From: Sepioteuthis lessoniana | Lineage: Eukaryota > Mollusca > Cephalopoda > Myopsida > Loliginidae | DNA: 64,000 nt | Direction of reading: 5' to 3' | NCBI GenBank assembly: GCA_963585895.1 | Contig: OY757939.1 | Span: 29,529,731-29,593,730, forward strand | In this document: in pieces, positions 19,693-29,890 of the stretch | Position numbering within the stretch: the first letter of the stretch is position 1 | Layout of the letters: each line of letters starts with the position of its first letter | The notes under the pieces: model-generated | The model's database searches: none | What the model was told of the DNA's origin: nothing | What the model saw: only the letters and a program-made list of their open reading frames with translations | Made by a program: the position numbers and the translations under genes

Positions 19693-19935
19693 CATAAGTA
19701 AAAGTAAAGCTGGCAGTCTTAGTCGAGGGCCACCCGAAGGCTCCCTTTTCAATAGCTACTACACTGAGGTGTAGAGAAGAGCGCTACTCCATTCCCAGGA
19801 TTGCTCCACTTTACCCTTGATCCTCACCTTATAGTGCTGAATGCGAGGCAAGGTGGCATCAAGTACCATTTTTTGAGTCTTTGGTATGACTCGATCTGGG
19901 ATTGAACCTCGGTCTCCCGGACCATTGGCGAAGGC
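19693..19935 (-). repeat. SINE C, inverted, well conserved
   Basis: A full set of inverted family motifs is present, from GTCGAGGGCCACCCGAAGG to ATTGAACCTCGGTCTCCCGG and CCATTGGCGAAG. Confidence 0.85.
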
Positions 19936-20205
19936 GCCTGTGGTGTAATGGTTATCGTCATTCATAATGGACACGGCGACACGAGTTCAAATCCTGAACA
20001 AGGCAGTTTGCATTTCACATAACGTTGATGTCCTTAGGAAAGGAATGCTTCCAACTATCCTCCCTCCGGTTATGAGCAAATAGTAGGGCAGACTGAGCTC
20101 TTTAATCTTAGTTAGGCAAGGAAGGAAAATTCTGAACTCAAACCTGTTAAACTCCGCTTAAAAAAATGACCTTGTGCTGCCTCCTGCTCACGGGGAGGGG
20201 TTAAT
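19932..20205 (+). repeat. SINE B, nearly full length
   Basis: The head GCGCCTGTGGTGTAATGG and B-box-like GAGTTCAAATCC are intact. The body has CCCTCCGGTTATGAGC, and the tail ends GTGCTGCCTCCTGCTCACGG. Confidence 0.9.
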
Positions 20206-20249
20206 AAATACATATATATTCATACATATATGGCGTCGTAGAAAATACA

Positions 20250-20485
20250 TAGCGGAGGCGTACGTGGTGAATCGTCGTTGATAGTGAACACGGTGACATG
20301 AGTTCAAATCCTGAACAAATCATTTCACATAGCGCTAATGAAAGGTATAAATCCGACTATTCTCTATTCAGCGATGGGTAAATAGTAGGGCAGGCGGTAG
20401 TCTTTAACTTTGGTATGGCCAACTGTTAATTCAACACTGTTAAACTGCAGATCAAAAAATAGATCTTGTGTCCCATCGGACTCAT
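20250..20485 (+). repeat. SINE B, diverged
   Basis: The head is GCGTACGTGGTGAATCGTCG and the B box GAGTTCAAATCC. The tail reads GTGTCCCATCGGACTC. Small deletions lie in the body. Confidence 0.75.
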
Positions 20486-20509
20486 GTATATGTATATACA
20501 ACCATGCAT

Positions 20510-21000
20510 ATGTTTGCACCAACATACATATGTATTTTTGCTCCTAAATGCACTTTGAATATAAATATAAAATAGAACTGTTTATTTGTATAAAAATGGA
20601 TATGGCATTAAATAACCTACAAAGGTTGATATACCATAAAACCCAAAAAACAAACCTAAATGCACTTATAAAACACGGAAATGCATATTAATTACTGCAT
20701 CTATATCCATATGCATTATTGCATATATATGTTCATCTGTATTATCGCATTCTTATATATTTTGCACCTAAATGTACATGAATAGTTACACCTACATGCA
20801 TATACATTATTGCATCAACATGTAAATATATCATTGCACTTCTTTCTTTGTTTAATGGCAATACGTTGTTTTGCACCTATACCCATTATTATACTTAAAT
20901 CTATTTGCATTATTTCACCTGCACGAATATGCACTTTTGCACCTACATAGTACATATACAGCATATATGCATTATCATATATGCACCTACGAGCATTTTT
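20510..21000. repeat. Diverged TGCAC-type minisatellite
   Basis: Loose units of about 20-30 bp carry TTTGCACCTA, ATGCATATACATTATTGCAT and similar words. A shared 3' hairpin interrupts them at about 20600-20645. Confidence 0.65.
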
Positions 21001-21042
21001 TTTTTATCATACAACGTGTGAAAGCACGTGCGATACCATTTT

Positions 21043-21245
21043 GGGCACCTCTTGTGGTGTAACGGTTAGCAAGCTAGACTAGCAAACCTACACGAGTGAG
21101 TTCGAGTCTCATTGGGCGCCCCATTCATTCGGCCTTGTGCCACATCGAAGCAAAGAGCTCTGTAAAATACTATTCGAGTCTCATTGGGTGCCCCTTTCAT
21201 ATGGCCTTGTGCCACATCTAAGCAAAAAGCTTAGTAAATTTCCAC
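21043..21245 (+). repeat. SINE E with duplicated 3' part
   Basis: The head GTGGTGTAACGGTTAGCAAG and B-box-like GAGTTCGAGTCTCATTGGG are tRNA-like. The segment TTCGAGTCTCATTGGG...GGCCTTGTGCCACATC appears twice (about 21110-21150 and 21174-21222). Confidence 0.7.
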
Positions 21246-21400
21246 GTGCGATACCATTTCCTCATCAGCCGCCATCCAGGGGTGATAACACAGTTTCGGT
21301 AGCTCAAGGCGGTACTGCCACCCCTGGCGCTACCAAGCAGCTTTTGCCACCGGACAGGGTATTAAGAGAATTATATATATATATATATATACGCCAGATC
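21246..21400. other. Unassigned sequence ending in (TA)n
   Basis: The (TA)n tract is at about 21372-21390. Confidence 0.4.
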
Positions 21401-21611
21401 AATTAAATGCAGAGACTATATTGGACGTTAATCTTCATTTTCTGAGTGCAGTTTGTGATTTAAAAAAAAAAAACGCGTTTACTTTCAGCGGTTGATGTTA
21501 TTACGCGTTTACAGTAACCGTTTCTTACGTAATCACACGGGAAAGGTGGTTCCGCGTGTATTACCTTCGTGCTGAAAACTTTCTCGCTTTCAACCAAATC
21601 CAACTTGATGC

Positions 21612-22457
21612 ATATCACGCCGTGGTCTGAAGACGACTCGAGGCATCTTTCAAACTGCGGCCAGTGATTCCTATTTTTGAAAGAAACGAAATGACTGAGT
21701 GTCCTATAAAACCACGACAACCAACCTCAATAGGAATCACATGGCAGTCGGCACGCAGTGTCTCGTAGCGGTTTTTCTTCCGCTCGTGTGCTTCCTCCCG
21801 GTTTTCTTCCCAAGGGACAGTCAATTCTATGAGGAGGACACTCTTCTTTGAATCGGACCATGCTACAATGTCCGGCCGCTTTTCCGTTTGAATAATGTGA
21901 ACTGGAAATTGTAGAGATGTCTTGAGATCTGCTGAAACTTTCCAGTCACTAGCTCCGTTCAGTAGCTTCATGTTAGGATTTTTTTGTTTCCTCACAGGAC
22001 ATTCACCTTCCTTGAGAAACTGAATTATGGGTTCCTTGGCTGTTATGGATTGCTGATTTGCTGTCTCACATTGTGCTCTTACCAATTCTATTATCACTTC
22101 TAATACCTTATTGTGTCGCCATGTGTACATCTGAAGTGAGTGTGGACATGCAGATAAGACGTGGCGCAAAGTACCCTGATCACTTTTACACGACAAGCAC
22201 AGGTCCGAATTGGTATATCCCCATAATTTTAGGTTGGTCGCATTTGGTAAGAGATCATAAGTAGAGCGAAGAAGGAATGATATCGCCAGTGGTTCCATTG
22301 CAATTAAGGATTTCCACGATAATTTAATTGGTTCGATATCATTCCATTTTGTCCAAGCACATTGTTTGGCTTGAGTAACAGCACTGGCTTTTCTTTGCTC
22401 TTCCTCGAACATCCTGACTTCTTCGCTCACCATGTCTCTTTTTCCTTTTGGGTCCAT
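21612..22457 (-). pseudogene. LINE ORF C-terminus with restriction-like endonuclease domain
   Basis: About 280 codons are open. Residues near 85-110 hold a zinc-knuckle-like motif (CLSCKSDQGTLRHVLSACP), and YTWRHNKVL follows. Further on, KRPDIVAWSDSKKSVLLIEL and TVPWEENREEAHERKKNRY form the PD-(D/E)xK core of a restriction-like endonuclease. This order is typical of R2/NeSL/CRE-type LINEs, where the enzyme nicks target DNA to prime reverse transcription. The reading frame continues upstream at 22517-22834 after a frameshift. The reverse transcriptase catalytic core is missing, so the copy is 5'-truncated. Confidence 0.85.
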
Positions 22458-22516
22458 TTTGAAGAATACCTTTTTGCTCGTGCTACCCAGCCCAGCTCGA
22501 TTGGTTTGAGTGACGC

Positions 22517-22870
22517 CTATGATGTCTTTGATTCGTAGGCTGTATTAACGGCCGACCACTTCGTACCTGATTTTATTTCTGGATACGCTTTCCGAATTAT
22601 CTCGTCGGTTGAGTCCTTTATCATCATGTGAAGGCGTACTTTCCCAATTTTGAATTCTTCTACCAGTGAGGATATTGGGAGCTGTAGGTTTCCAGAATTG
22701 GTATATAAACCCACTTTCGAAAAACAAGGAGGAACTCCGAGCCACTTACGCAGGTATTTGTTGGATCCGTTCAACACGAGATATCGCAATCGCGTACATC
22801 TGTAAGGGCCACAAAAGACGGGGTAGCAGACCATGTTGGTAACACCAAGCCTTCATCCTTCCGGGTAAAC
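22517..22870 (-). pseudogene. Same LINE, thumb-like segment upstream of the endonuclease
   Basis: The frame reads NKYLRKWLGVPPCFSKVGLY, then LQLPISSLVEEFKIGKVRL and HMMIKDSTDEIIR. KWLGVPxxFS and LPISSLVEEFK are characteristic of the region after the reverse transcriptase palm in restriction-like-endonuclease LINEs. The frame differs from the downstream part, so at least one frameshift lies between 22457 and 22517. Homology stops near 22870, the likely 5' truncation point. Confidence 0.8.
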
Positions 22871-23230
22871 AAGTTTTATCATATATATTATAGGACCTAT
22901 ATGCATGTGAATCTTAATACACATACATCAAGAGACAGAAGTGCTTCGAGAATCACCGCTGGAATATACGCTTAGATGAAGAAATATGTGATTTCAAGCA
23001 GAAATTCCATTTCTAATGAAAGTCAAATCATGGAGAGAAATTCCAAGCAATACTTTTTTAGCCGAAAAATATTCGCAATTTCTTTTAAACCAGAAGCGAT
23101 CAACACTTTCTGAATTTTTTTTTTTTTCTGATAATTTTCAACACCAAATCAGATTGGTCTGTGAAATCCCATACTATTTTCTTTGATGTCTTCAAACATC
23201 TGAAACAGAAGAGAATGGGTGGATGGATAG
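22871..23230. other. Unassigned sequence
   Basis: No recognised repeat or gene. A T run is near 23117-23129. Confidence 0.4.
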
Positions 23231-23234
23231 ATGG

Positions 23235-23604
23235 ATGGATTGATTGGTTGATTTTAACAGTACGTCAACCCAACCCATCTGGGGTTATTTTATGCCTAGA
23301 GGTTAGGGTACCATGTTCAGTGTACATTTATATTTTTTATGTAGTTGTTTCTTCGATTTTTTTTACACACAGTTACATGATATCAAATATTTCTATCTAA
23401 TACAAATAATTTGCGTACAGTTATATGATATGAAGTATTCCTATCTCAACCTAATAACCTATACATGATTATACCATTTAAGTAATTATTTCTCTTTAAT
23501 AATAATCATTTATTTGCATAGAGTTCTATACATATAGTTTCAAGAATTCTTATTTAATAAGGTTTCACAAAGTTATATAGTTTCGAATAACGAATACTTT
23601 GGTA
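23235..23604. repeat. Decayed 3' hairpin and repeat F units
   Basis: GTACGTCAACCC and GGGGTTATTTTATGCC form the hairpin. Units such as CACACAGTTACATGATATCA and GTACAGTTATATGATATGAA follow. Confidence 0.6.
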
Positions 23605-23790
23605 TCGGTTTCTTTGTTTAATGGTATATCAACCTTCGTGGGTTATTTAATTTCAAAGCAATCGTTGTAGAAGAATAGAAGTGATACTATTTAACTCCTA
23701 GTTGGGAGATTAGGGAGTTCAATACCTTTCTCAAATGAGAATATCAGTTGTAATCTTTAAGGTATTCAACAGCCATTCTCGTCTAGCGTT
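23605..23790 (-). repeat. SINE A, inverted, partial
   Basis: TTTCTTTGTTTAATGGTATATCAACC, the paired GGTTATTTAAT, then AGTGATACTATTTAACTCC. The head is missing. Confidence 0.75.
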
Positions 23791-23893
23791 GAAAACATTA
23801 CCTAAAATACTAATTTCTCCATTAAATTAATTTTTCCATTAAACTAATTTCTCTATTAAACGAAGAAAAAAAGATTCACAGAACAAACAGAAC

Positions 23894-24480
23894 GTGCTCA
23901 TTATCCCAAAGAGAAAAATGTCAATTTTTTCCACCTGCAGCTTCGTGAACTCAGATAAAACAAAATTCATGTGTTTTAATCAAAATGTCACCATCCGTTC
24001 ACTTAATCGCAATTCTCTGAAATTAGACCAATTCATATACCTCGGTATCAATATTTCATCGACTGAAAACGATGTCGACATACTCATTAAAAAGGCATGG
24101 TCTGTTATTGACAGTTTAACGACCATATCTAAATCTGATAAAATAAAACGGGAATGCTTTCGAACTGTACTTGTGTCAGTACTATTGTATAGTAGCCCTA
24201 CTTGGATTTTAACGAAGCGTTTGGAGAAAAGGCTAGATGAGAACTACACAAAGATACTGCGTGCTGTTTTGAATGTATCCTAGAACCAGCATCCTACAAA
24301 ACAACAGCTGTACGGCCACTTACCTTCCATTTTACAAACAATCAAAGTAAATAGAGTAAGACATGCTTGGCACTGCTGATGGAGCAAAAATGAACTCATA
24401 AACAATGTTCTCTTACACATAGACATACCAGTATTGGCCCACCAGCATGAATTCTGTGCAAACACTATATGTCGTCTAGA
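23894..24480 (+). pseudogene. LINE reverse transcriptase C-terminal fragment, family 2
   Basis: An open stretch of 129 codons reads NSDKTKFMCFNQN, then LDQFIYLGINISSTENDVDI, KAWSVIDSL and YTKILRAVLNVS. NSDKTKFM with YLGxxISS is the conserved part just after the YxDD palm motif of non-LTR reverse transcriptases. A stop ends it at 24283, but homology continues as QHPTKQQLYGHLPS-like and RHAWHC-like blocks to about 24480, where 5S-like repeats begin. It is the better of two copies (the other is at 15655-16215). The catalytic core is absent, so it is non-functional. Confidence 0.8.
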
Positions 24481-24780
24481 AGTACTTAGATGGGTAACTA
24501 CTTGGGAGCATCATGTACTCGAAGCAACCAGAATCCTGTGCCAGACGAAACAACTAACAATAAGAGGTTAAGCAATAGAGAATCTGTTCAGTGCTTAGAT
24601 GGGTAACTACAAAGTAACAGCATGTACTGTAAGCAACCTGAAGCCTACGTACCTGACTTAGCTAATGTCAGTAAATAACAATCGGAATGTACTGATCGTT
24701 GAAGTTAAGCAATGATGAGCCTATTCAGTACTTAAATGGGTAACCATTTTGGAACAGTAGGTACCGTAAAACTTAAGGTT
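24475..24780 (+). repeat. Three 5S-rRNA-like units
   Basis: ACTTAGATGGGTAACTACTT, then GTTAAGCAATAGAGAATCTG with GCTTAGATGGGTAACTAC, then GAAGTTAAGCAATGATGAGC with TACTTAAATGGGTAACC. The linkers match those of the large array at 8930-11240. Confidence 0.8.
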
Positions 24781-25255
24781 AGTAAATATGAACTATTTTT
24801 CGTGGAAATTTTCCAATGAAGCTATTGGTTTTTATTCTATTTCATTTTTCTTTCATCTCGGTTCTAAACCAAAGGTCACCAAACAACCCCCTTTGGACTC
24901 CATGAGGCTCGTAAACTGAATCTCTGTGGCCCGCGAAATGATTTTAAAATTTGAAATGAAGAATGAAAAAAACTCTTATTTTTATCGTTCCAGTTCATAT
25001 ATATTCAATTGCACTAGTTTACAAAGAAATTGAGGCAAGCACAAAAATACCCGTTTTTACCTAATTTCAGGGTGCTGAATTCAAATTTGAAATCCGTTTT
25101 TACTCATCACCTCTAGTTTTTTAGATAAACATAGTGTGCATTTTGTGCATATACGGTACATAAAGGCGTATATGAATTCAGGGTTAATTCTAATATTGTG
25201 AGACTTATAGCTTATTTTTTAGTTATTATGCACTAAATGTAAGTGATAGCATTAC

Positions 25256-25298
<43 letters not shown>

Positions 25299-25320
25299 AT
25301 ATATACATATATATATATAT
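25256..25320. repeat. (TA)n tract inside the transposon
   Basis: TA dinucleotides with TATG variants lie between the left terminal repeat and the coding remnant. Confidence 0.9.
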
Positions 25321-25494
25321 CAAGACGGATTTTGACAGTTAAGGCAGCAGGTCTCAGTCCACACTCTGGCATTGGAAGAGGTTGTCTCGCAGGCGGCGCA
25401 GAAGGTTGGTGTCCCTCAACTATCGGGTTACACATCTTTTGGGTTACTAAATATTAGTATTACATTTTCAAATGCACATTTAGTTTTCCACTTT

Positions 25495-26945
25495 GCTTTC
25501 AACTTTGAAGTCCCGATGGTTTGGAGAGAGCCGCGAAACCACGCAGATGATTGTTATTTTTGTTTAACTAATATTACTGGTTTCAATGCATCTTCTAGGG
25601 AAAAGATCAAATATCCCAACCTTCGATCTGCTATGAGACCCGTTCCCCATTCAGATGATCTTCCTGTACCCACACCTCCAGTAAATAAGGATCTTCTTTC
25701 CTCATCAGATGAAGAAATGCCTTCAAGGGAGGATTCTGCCGAGTCAATATCTTTGGAAGATATTGAGTCTACATATTCAGGAACAAGTGGCAATGAGCCA
25801 CACTGGATCACGCAAGAAGACCTGAATGATCTTGCTCGTGATTTGTATCTGTCAAAACAGCAGTCAGAGCTCTTGGCTTCTCGGCTTAAACAGTGGATAG
25901 GTTCCAGTGGATAGGTTCCAGGAAGATGTAAGGATCACCAGTTTCAGGAATTGGAACAAAGAACTTGCTTCCTTTTTCGACATGGAAAACAAGTTGTGAT
26001 ACTGCACAAACACCCCTGGCTTGTTTACGTCCCTTGGTTTGCCACATAATCCTCGTTTTCATAGACTCTTCCAAGCGAAATCTCAAGTGTGTTCTTCTGC
26101 ACAACGGCAATAAATATCCCAGCATTCCCATTGCACACACTGTCCATCTAAAGTAGTCTTATGACAATATGGAGCTTCTTTTAGAAGCTATTAAGTACAG
26201 CGAGTACCAATGGAGTCTGTGTGGGGACCTCAAGGTCATTGGTATTCTTATGGGTATGCAAGCGGGCTTCACAAAGTACTGTTGTTTTCTCTGTCTCTGG
26301 GAGAGTCCTAGCATTACAAGCAGAAAGACTGGGGGGTCTAGAAGCACTTTTGTTCCTGGCGAACACAGCCTCAAGGAGAATCCTCTGGTGGACATGAATA
26401 AGGTGCTTCTTCCTCTTCTTCACATCAAGCTTGGTTTGATGAAGAATTTCGTGAAGGCGTTGCACAAAAATGATGCTGCCTTCCAACACTTGTCTACTGT
26501 GTTCCCAGGTCTTAGTGCTGCTAAGCTCAAAGAGGGCATCTTTGTCAGATCTCAGATCCGAGAAGTACTGAAGGATACTGATTTTGAGGAGCTTCTTAAC
26601 TTAAAGGAACTGAGAGCATGGGAAGCATTTAAGTCAGTCTGTAGTGGTTTCCTTGGTAACACACGCGTACCAGATTACCAAGCGTGTATTGAGAAGTTGC
26701 TAAAGTCTTACGAGGACATGGGGTGCCGAATGTCACTGAAGATTCATTTTCTCCATTCCCACCTCAACTTCTTCCCGCCAAACCTTGGAGCAGTGAGTGG
26801 TGAGCATGGAGAAAGATTCCACCAAGACATTACAAAGATGGAGAGCAACTGGAACCCCGGCATGATGGGAGACTTCTGCTGGATGCACTTGCGTGACATT
26901 CCGGAGGCAAAATACACCAGATCTTCTAAGAAAAAACACTTTTGA
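25495..26945 (+). pseudogene. Putative DDE-type transposase with zinc-binding motifs, frameshifted
   Basis: Homology to the copy at 1-999 begins near 25495 with VPMVWREP and DCYFCLTNITGF. An acidic, serine-rich segment (EDSAESISLEDIE) and a helical part ending KQWIG follow. A short direct duplication (GGATAGGTTCCA twice near 25893-25918) shifts the frame. Homology continues with VFIDSSKRNLKCVLLHNGN (D at 26064), an in-frame stop at 26154-26156, CGDLKVIGILMG (D at 26226) with a cysteine cluster CCFLC, and GEHGERFHQDI (E at 26802 or 26811). I propose these as a DDE-like triad. The C-terminus MMGDFCWMHLRDIP is well kept. I know this protein type from many arthropod and mollusc genomes as an uncharacterised, repeated family; the transposase role is inferred from the terminal repeats and triad. 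Confidence 0.7.
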
Positions 26946-27319
26946 CTGTCTGTGGTACTATGAATAGTGTAATTGTGTCATCCAAGTATATTGATTCAAT
27001 CAGTGTTCTTAATCTATCCTGTTTTATCTATTATAAGCTGCTGCAACTCTTGAAATATGCACATATATTCTCTGTTTATACTAAAATGAGACTATTTAAA
27101 AGCTAGAAAACTAGAGGTGATAGACCAAAACTATTTTATAAATTTGAATTCAGCACACCCAAATTAACAAAAAACACCTATCCCCATTCTTGCCTCAGAC
27201 CAAAAATTTATTTTTGTAAACCAGTGTTGTCAGATTAAATAACAAATGATTGCATCAAAACATTTTGAACTTTGGAACGTTAAAATATCCTATTCTAGAC
27301 TTGTCTCGAGGGTTGAAAT

Positions 27320-27405
27320 ATCTGATTCTAGATGATGAGCCTGTTCAGTGCATAAATTGGTAAGTACTTGGCACCTGTAGGCATTGTAAGACACATGAAG
27401 CCTTT
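27320..27405 (+). repeat. Single 5S-rRNA-like unit
   Basis: GATGATGAGCCTGTTCAGTG, then AAATTGGTAAGTACTTGG and GTAGGCATTGTAAGACACAT. It lies just outside the CACTA-like element. Confidence 0.65.
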
Positions 27406-27799
27406 AAGCCGGAGGGTTGAAATATCCTAATCTAGACTTATCCAAAAATATGGTGTGTGTTTGCAGAATCAACTCAGGTTAAGGAAGAAATGTCCAAAGA
27501 ACGAATTAGAATGTCTCCTTTGGGTTCACAGTGCAAGTTCAGATTCTTATCTGGTTTTTAGCGTGTTGCAAGTTGCTTATATCAATTTAGTGGGTTTTGT
27601 TTGGTTGTTGCACTTGATTCGTGAAATGAATGGAGGAAGATGCAAGACATATTCAAAATGTTTTTTTTTCTTTCTTTTTTTAAAGAAGAACGCTATCTTT
27701 GAATACATACAAAAACGCCATTGGCAACATGTTGATACAACAAGAAAGCTGGTGGCTACAATTCTAGGATTTTTATTTTTTTCACGTTATTAAATTTTC

Positions 27800-27800
<1 letters not shown>
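27406..27800. other. Unassigned sequence with one open frame of 112 codons
   Basis: The open frame at 27455-27793 has no recognisable motif, an AT-driven hydrophobic composition and a poly-F run from a T tract. I do not regard it as a gene. Confidence 0.4.
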
Positions 27801-27802
<2 letters not shown>

Positions 27803-27854
<52 letters not shown>

Positions 27855-27860
27855 ATGAGA
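27803..27860. repeat. (TA)n(GA)n compound microsatellite
   Basis: About 27 bp of TA and 25 bp of GA lead directly into a mariner-like end. Confidence 0.9.
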
Positions 27861-27863
27861 TAC

Positions 27864-28140
27864 GAGGGTCATTCTATAAATAAGGAAAATTTTGTCTGAA
27901 GAGTTGGCAATGGAAAACATTATTTACCGTTGAAAGTTTTTCAAGGAAATCAATGCTGATGTGTCCTTTCATGTCACCGAAAACTGTCAGCATGAACCTC
28001 TTTACTGACCGCTGCGCCCGGAATTTTTCATTACTGGAGAGTCATATACTTCATGTACTGTCTTTTCCAATCAGGCTCGTGGTGGCAAATCCATGCTTTG
28101 CCCGTTTGTAAAGATTTTTTTACTAAAACAATTCTCTGTA
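27864..28140 (+). mobile_element. Mariner-like element fragment, same family as 46005-46748
   Basis: It starts GAGGGTCATTCTATAAATAA. Aligned with the reverse complement of 46748 downward, it shares GAGTTGGCAATGGAAA, TCCTTTCATGTC and TTACTGACCGCTGCGCCC. The repeat D insert seen in that element is absent here. The far end is not visible. Confidence 0.65.
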
Positions 28141-28560
28141 CACATTAGACATTCTTCTATAAAATTTCATATGGTTTATACTTTTCAGCCACCAAAATTT
28201 TGATGACAAGCCTTTGTTCAAGCCTGAAGAACTTTATCTGATATGAATAGCCTCGAAACAAATATTTTTGCAAAATTAGATAATTTCCCAAAGAATGCAG
28301 AGTTTACGTTTATGGATAAAAATCGTATTAAAATGTGTTCGATACAGAGCTGGGATAAATCGTAAAAAATATCATGGTTATGGACTCTAGAAGTCTGTTG
28401 CTAGAAGATGCATAATCATCAGACGGAAATATAAGAAAAATTGCTATTCAGCTGTATTTATAGTACGGTGGAGGATGATACACAACACACTGGATTAGCC
28501 AATTTCATATGAAATTTCAAGTTAGAGACTTTTAGTGTCCACAACAATAATAATTTTAGG
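28141..28560. other. Unassigned AT-rich sequence
   Basis: It may include further diverged parts of the preceding element. TAATAATTTTAGG at 28547-28560 recurs inverted at about 28590-28602 around a (TA)n tract. Confidence 0.4.
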
Positions 28561-28624
28561 CTATATATATATATATATATATATATATAACCTAAAATTA
28601 TTAAAGTATATATGTATATATATA

Positions 28625-28910
28625 TCAAACCCCTCCGGGCGAGCAGAATGCGACACAAGTTCAATTTTAAGCGGCGTTTAACAGGTTTGAATTCAGAGTT
28701 TTTCCTTTTCCTAGACCGGTTGCTATACCAAAGTTAAAGCGCCAAATCTGACCTACTGTTGACCTATAGCTGGAGGGAGAACAGTTGGATTCATAGCTTT
28801 CCCAAAGGGATTAGCGCCATGTGAAATGTAAACAGTTTTGTCAAGGATTTGAACTCTAGTGACCGTGTCTATTTCCTACGACAGTAACCATTACACCACG
28901 AAGATTAGGT
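28625..28910 (-). repeat. SINE B, inverted, nearly full length
   Basis: It begins CCCCTCCGGGCGAGCAGAAT (inverted tail), then TCCTAGACCGGTTGCTATAC, and ends with the inverted head TAACCATTACACCACGAAG. Confidence 0.85.
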
Positions 28911-28919
28911 TTTATATAT

Positions 28920-28922
28920 ATG

Positions 28923-28965
<43 letters not shown>

Positions 28966-28977
28966 GTATATATATAT
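28920..28977. repeat. (TA)n(CA)n compound microsatellite
   Basis: TA, CA and TATG runs abut the LTR-like sequence. Confidence 0.9.
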
Positions 28978-29190
28978 TGTTGTATCGTAGTAAGTAAAAT
29001 AGAGTTAGCTATTTATTTACTGAAGTGGTACAGTCCAACAAATATTATAAGTCTCGCGCTGTTGGTCTTACGTCCGAAGTTTATCTTACAACTGGCAGAG
29101 GTCTTTCAGTACTCACTGTGCTTAAGAAACACGACGTCTTTTATTCCTCTGAGATACCGGAGGTCACGTGGTACGAGCCTCTATACAACA
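28978..29190 (-). repeat. Possible short solo LTR (213 bp)
   Basis: The ends are inverted: TGTTGTAT at 28978-28985 and ATACAACA at 29183-29190, giving TG...CA termini. On the minus strand an AATAAATAG signal lies about 45 bp before the end, where an LTR polyadenylation signal would be expected. No target duplication is obvious because one flank is (TA)n. Confidence 0.45.
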
Positions 29191-29214
29191 CAGACACTCA
29201 CACACCTACGTGTG

Positions 29215-29890
29215 TATATATATATATATATATATATATTAAAACAGTCTGCAAATACCTATTTTCAGATAACCATCAACTGCCTCGTTTCATTCTCATT
29301 GGTCTTCTTCATGATCTGAATACTCATTCAAATACGATTCTAACTTTGGGAAAAAGCTGAGAGTTGCAGGGGGACATATCTGGATTTACAGGGTGGGGGA
29401 GGCTGGTGTACGTAGATGATGTGATATTTTTACAAAAAAGAACAAAAAAACTTACAACGGACGTGAAGAATGGGTAGGTAGGCGCATTATCATTACGATG
29501 GTCACACAGTTCGTAAAGTCACTTAATAGTTTCTCACTGCCAACTAAGTAACCCCATGGTAGAGTATATGTCTTCACATGCGCAATAAAGTTTGGTTAGA
29601 TACCAAATTATACCAGTCACTCTGTCTGTGGGACTAGAAATGAGCTGGTGGAATCCCTGTGGAAGATTAAGACCTCCAGTCCTAAACAAGAAGTATTAAG
29701 GATATGACACTAAATTGCATCTGATATTTGTTATATAATTAAGGTAATGATTTTTTTATATTAATCATTTTTCGTAAATTATATTTTATTATTTAGTTTG
29801 GTAAGGCTTTGAACTACTTGAGTCTCTTATTCTAGAAGCATAGTCAGATGGTACAGACTTGCACTCGCGCGGAAAGGATACAACAATCAT
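29215..29890. other. Unassigned sequence
   Basis: After a (TA)n run, no repeat family was recognised. A short in-frame LVYVDDVIFLQ near 29400-29435 resembles a reverse transcriptase YxDD motif, but the surroundings do not support it. Confidence 0.35.

Larger units (their letters stand above)
25012..27226 (+). mobile_element. CACTA-like (CMC-type) DNA transposon, decayed
   Basis: The ends are imperfect inverted repeats of about 110-130 bp. The left end starts CACTAGTTTACAAAG and the right end, read inward, starts CACTGGTTTACAAAA. Inside, both share TGAGGCAAG, GTGCTGAATTCAAATTT and TCACCTCTAGTTTT. TTG flanks both sides (25009-25011 and 27227-27229), consistent with a 3-bp target duplication. 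A 5'-CACT(A/G) terminus with a 3-bp duplication is the hallmark of the CACTA (EnSpm) and CMC group. The interior carries a broken transposase-like gene and a (TA)n insertion (25256-25320). Family assignment is inference. Confidence 0.65.

Noticed and set aside
21460..21720. Minus-strand frame of 86 codons overlapping the LINE endonuclease
   Set aside because: It lies partly in another frame of the LINE coding region and its 3' flank, so it is a shadow.
24886..24950. CAAAGGTCACCAAAC...TGTGGCCCGCG, resembling a hAT terminus
   Set aside because: No matching opposite end was found within range. It was left as a possible relic just upstream of the CACTA-like element.
27455..27793. Open frame of 112 codons after the CACTA-like element
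   Set aside because: No motif, a hydrophobic AT-driven composition, and a poly-Phe run from a T tract. No evidence of splice sites or a conserved product.
29395..29435. LVYVDDVIFLQ, resembling a reverse transcriptase YxDD motif
   Set aside because: Only about 11 residues fit. No flanking reverse transcriptase blocks were found on either side.
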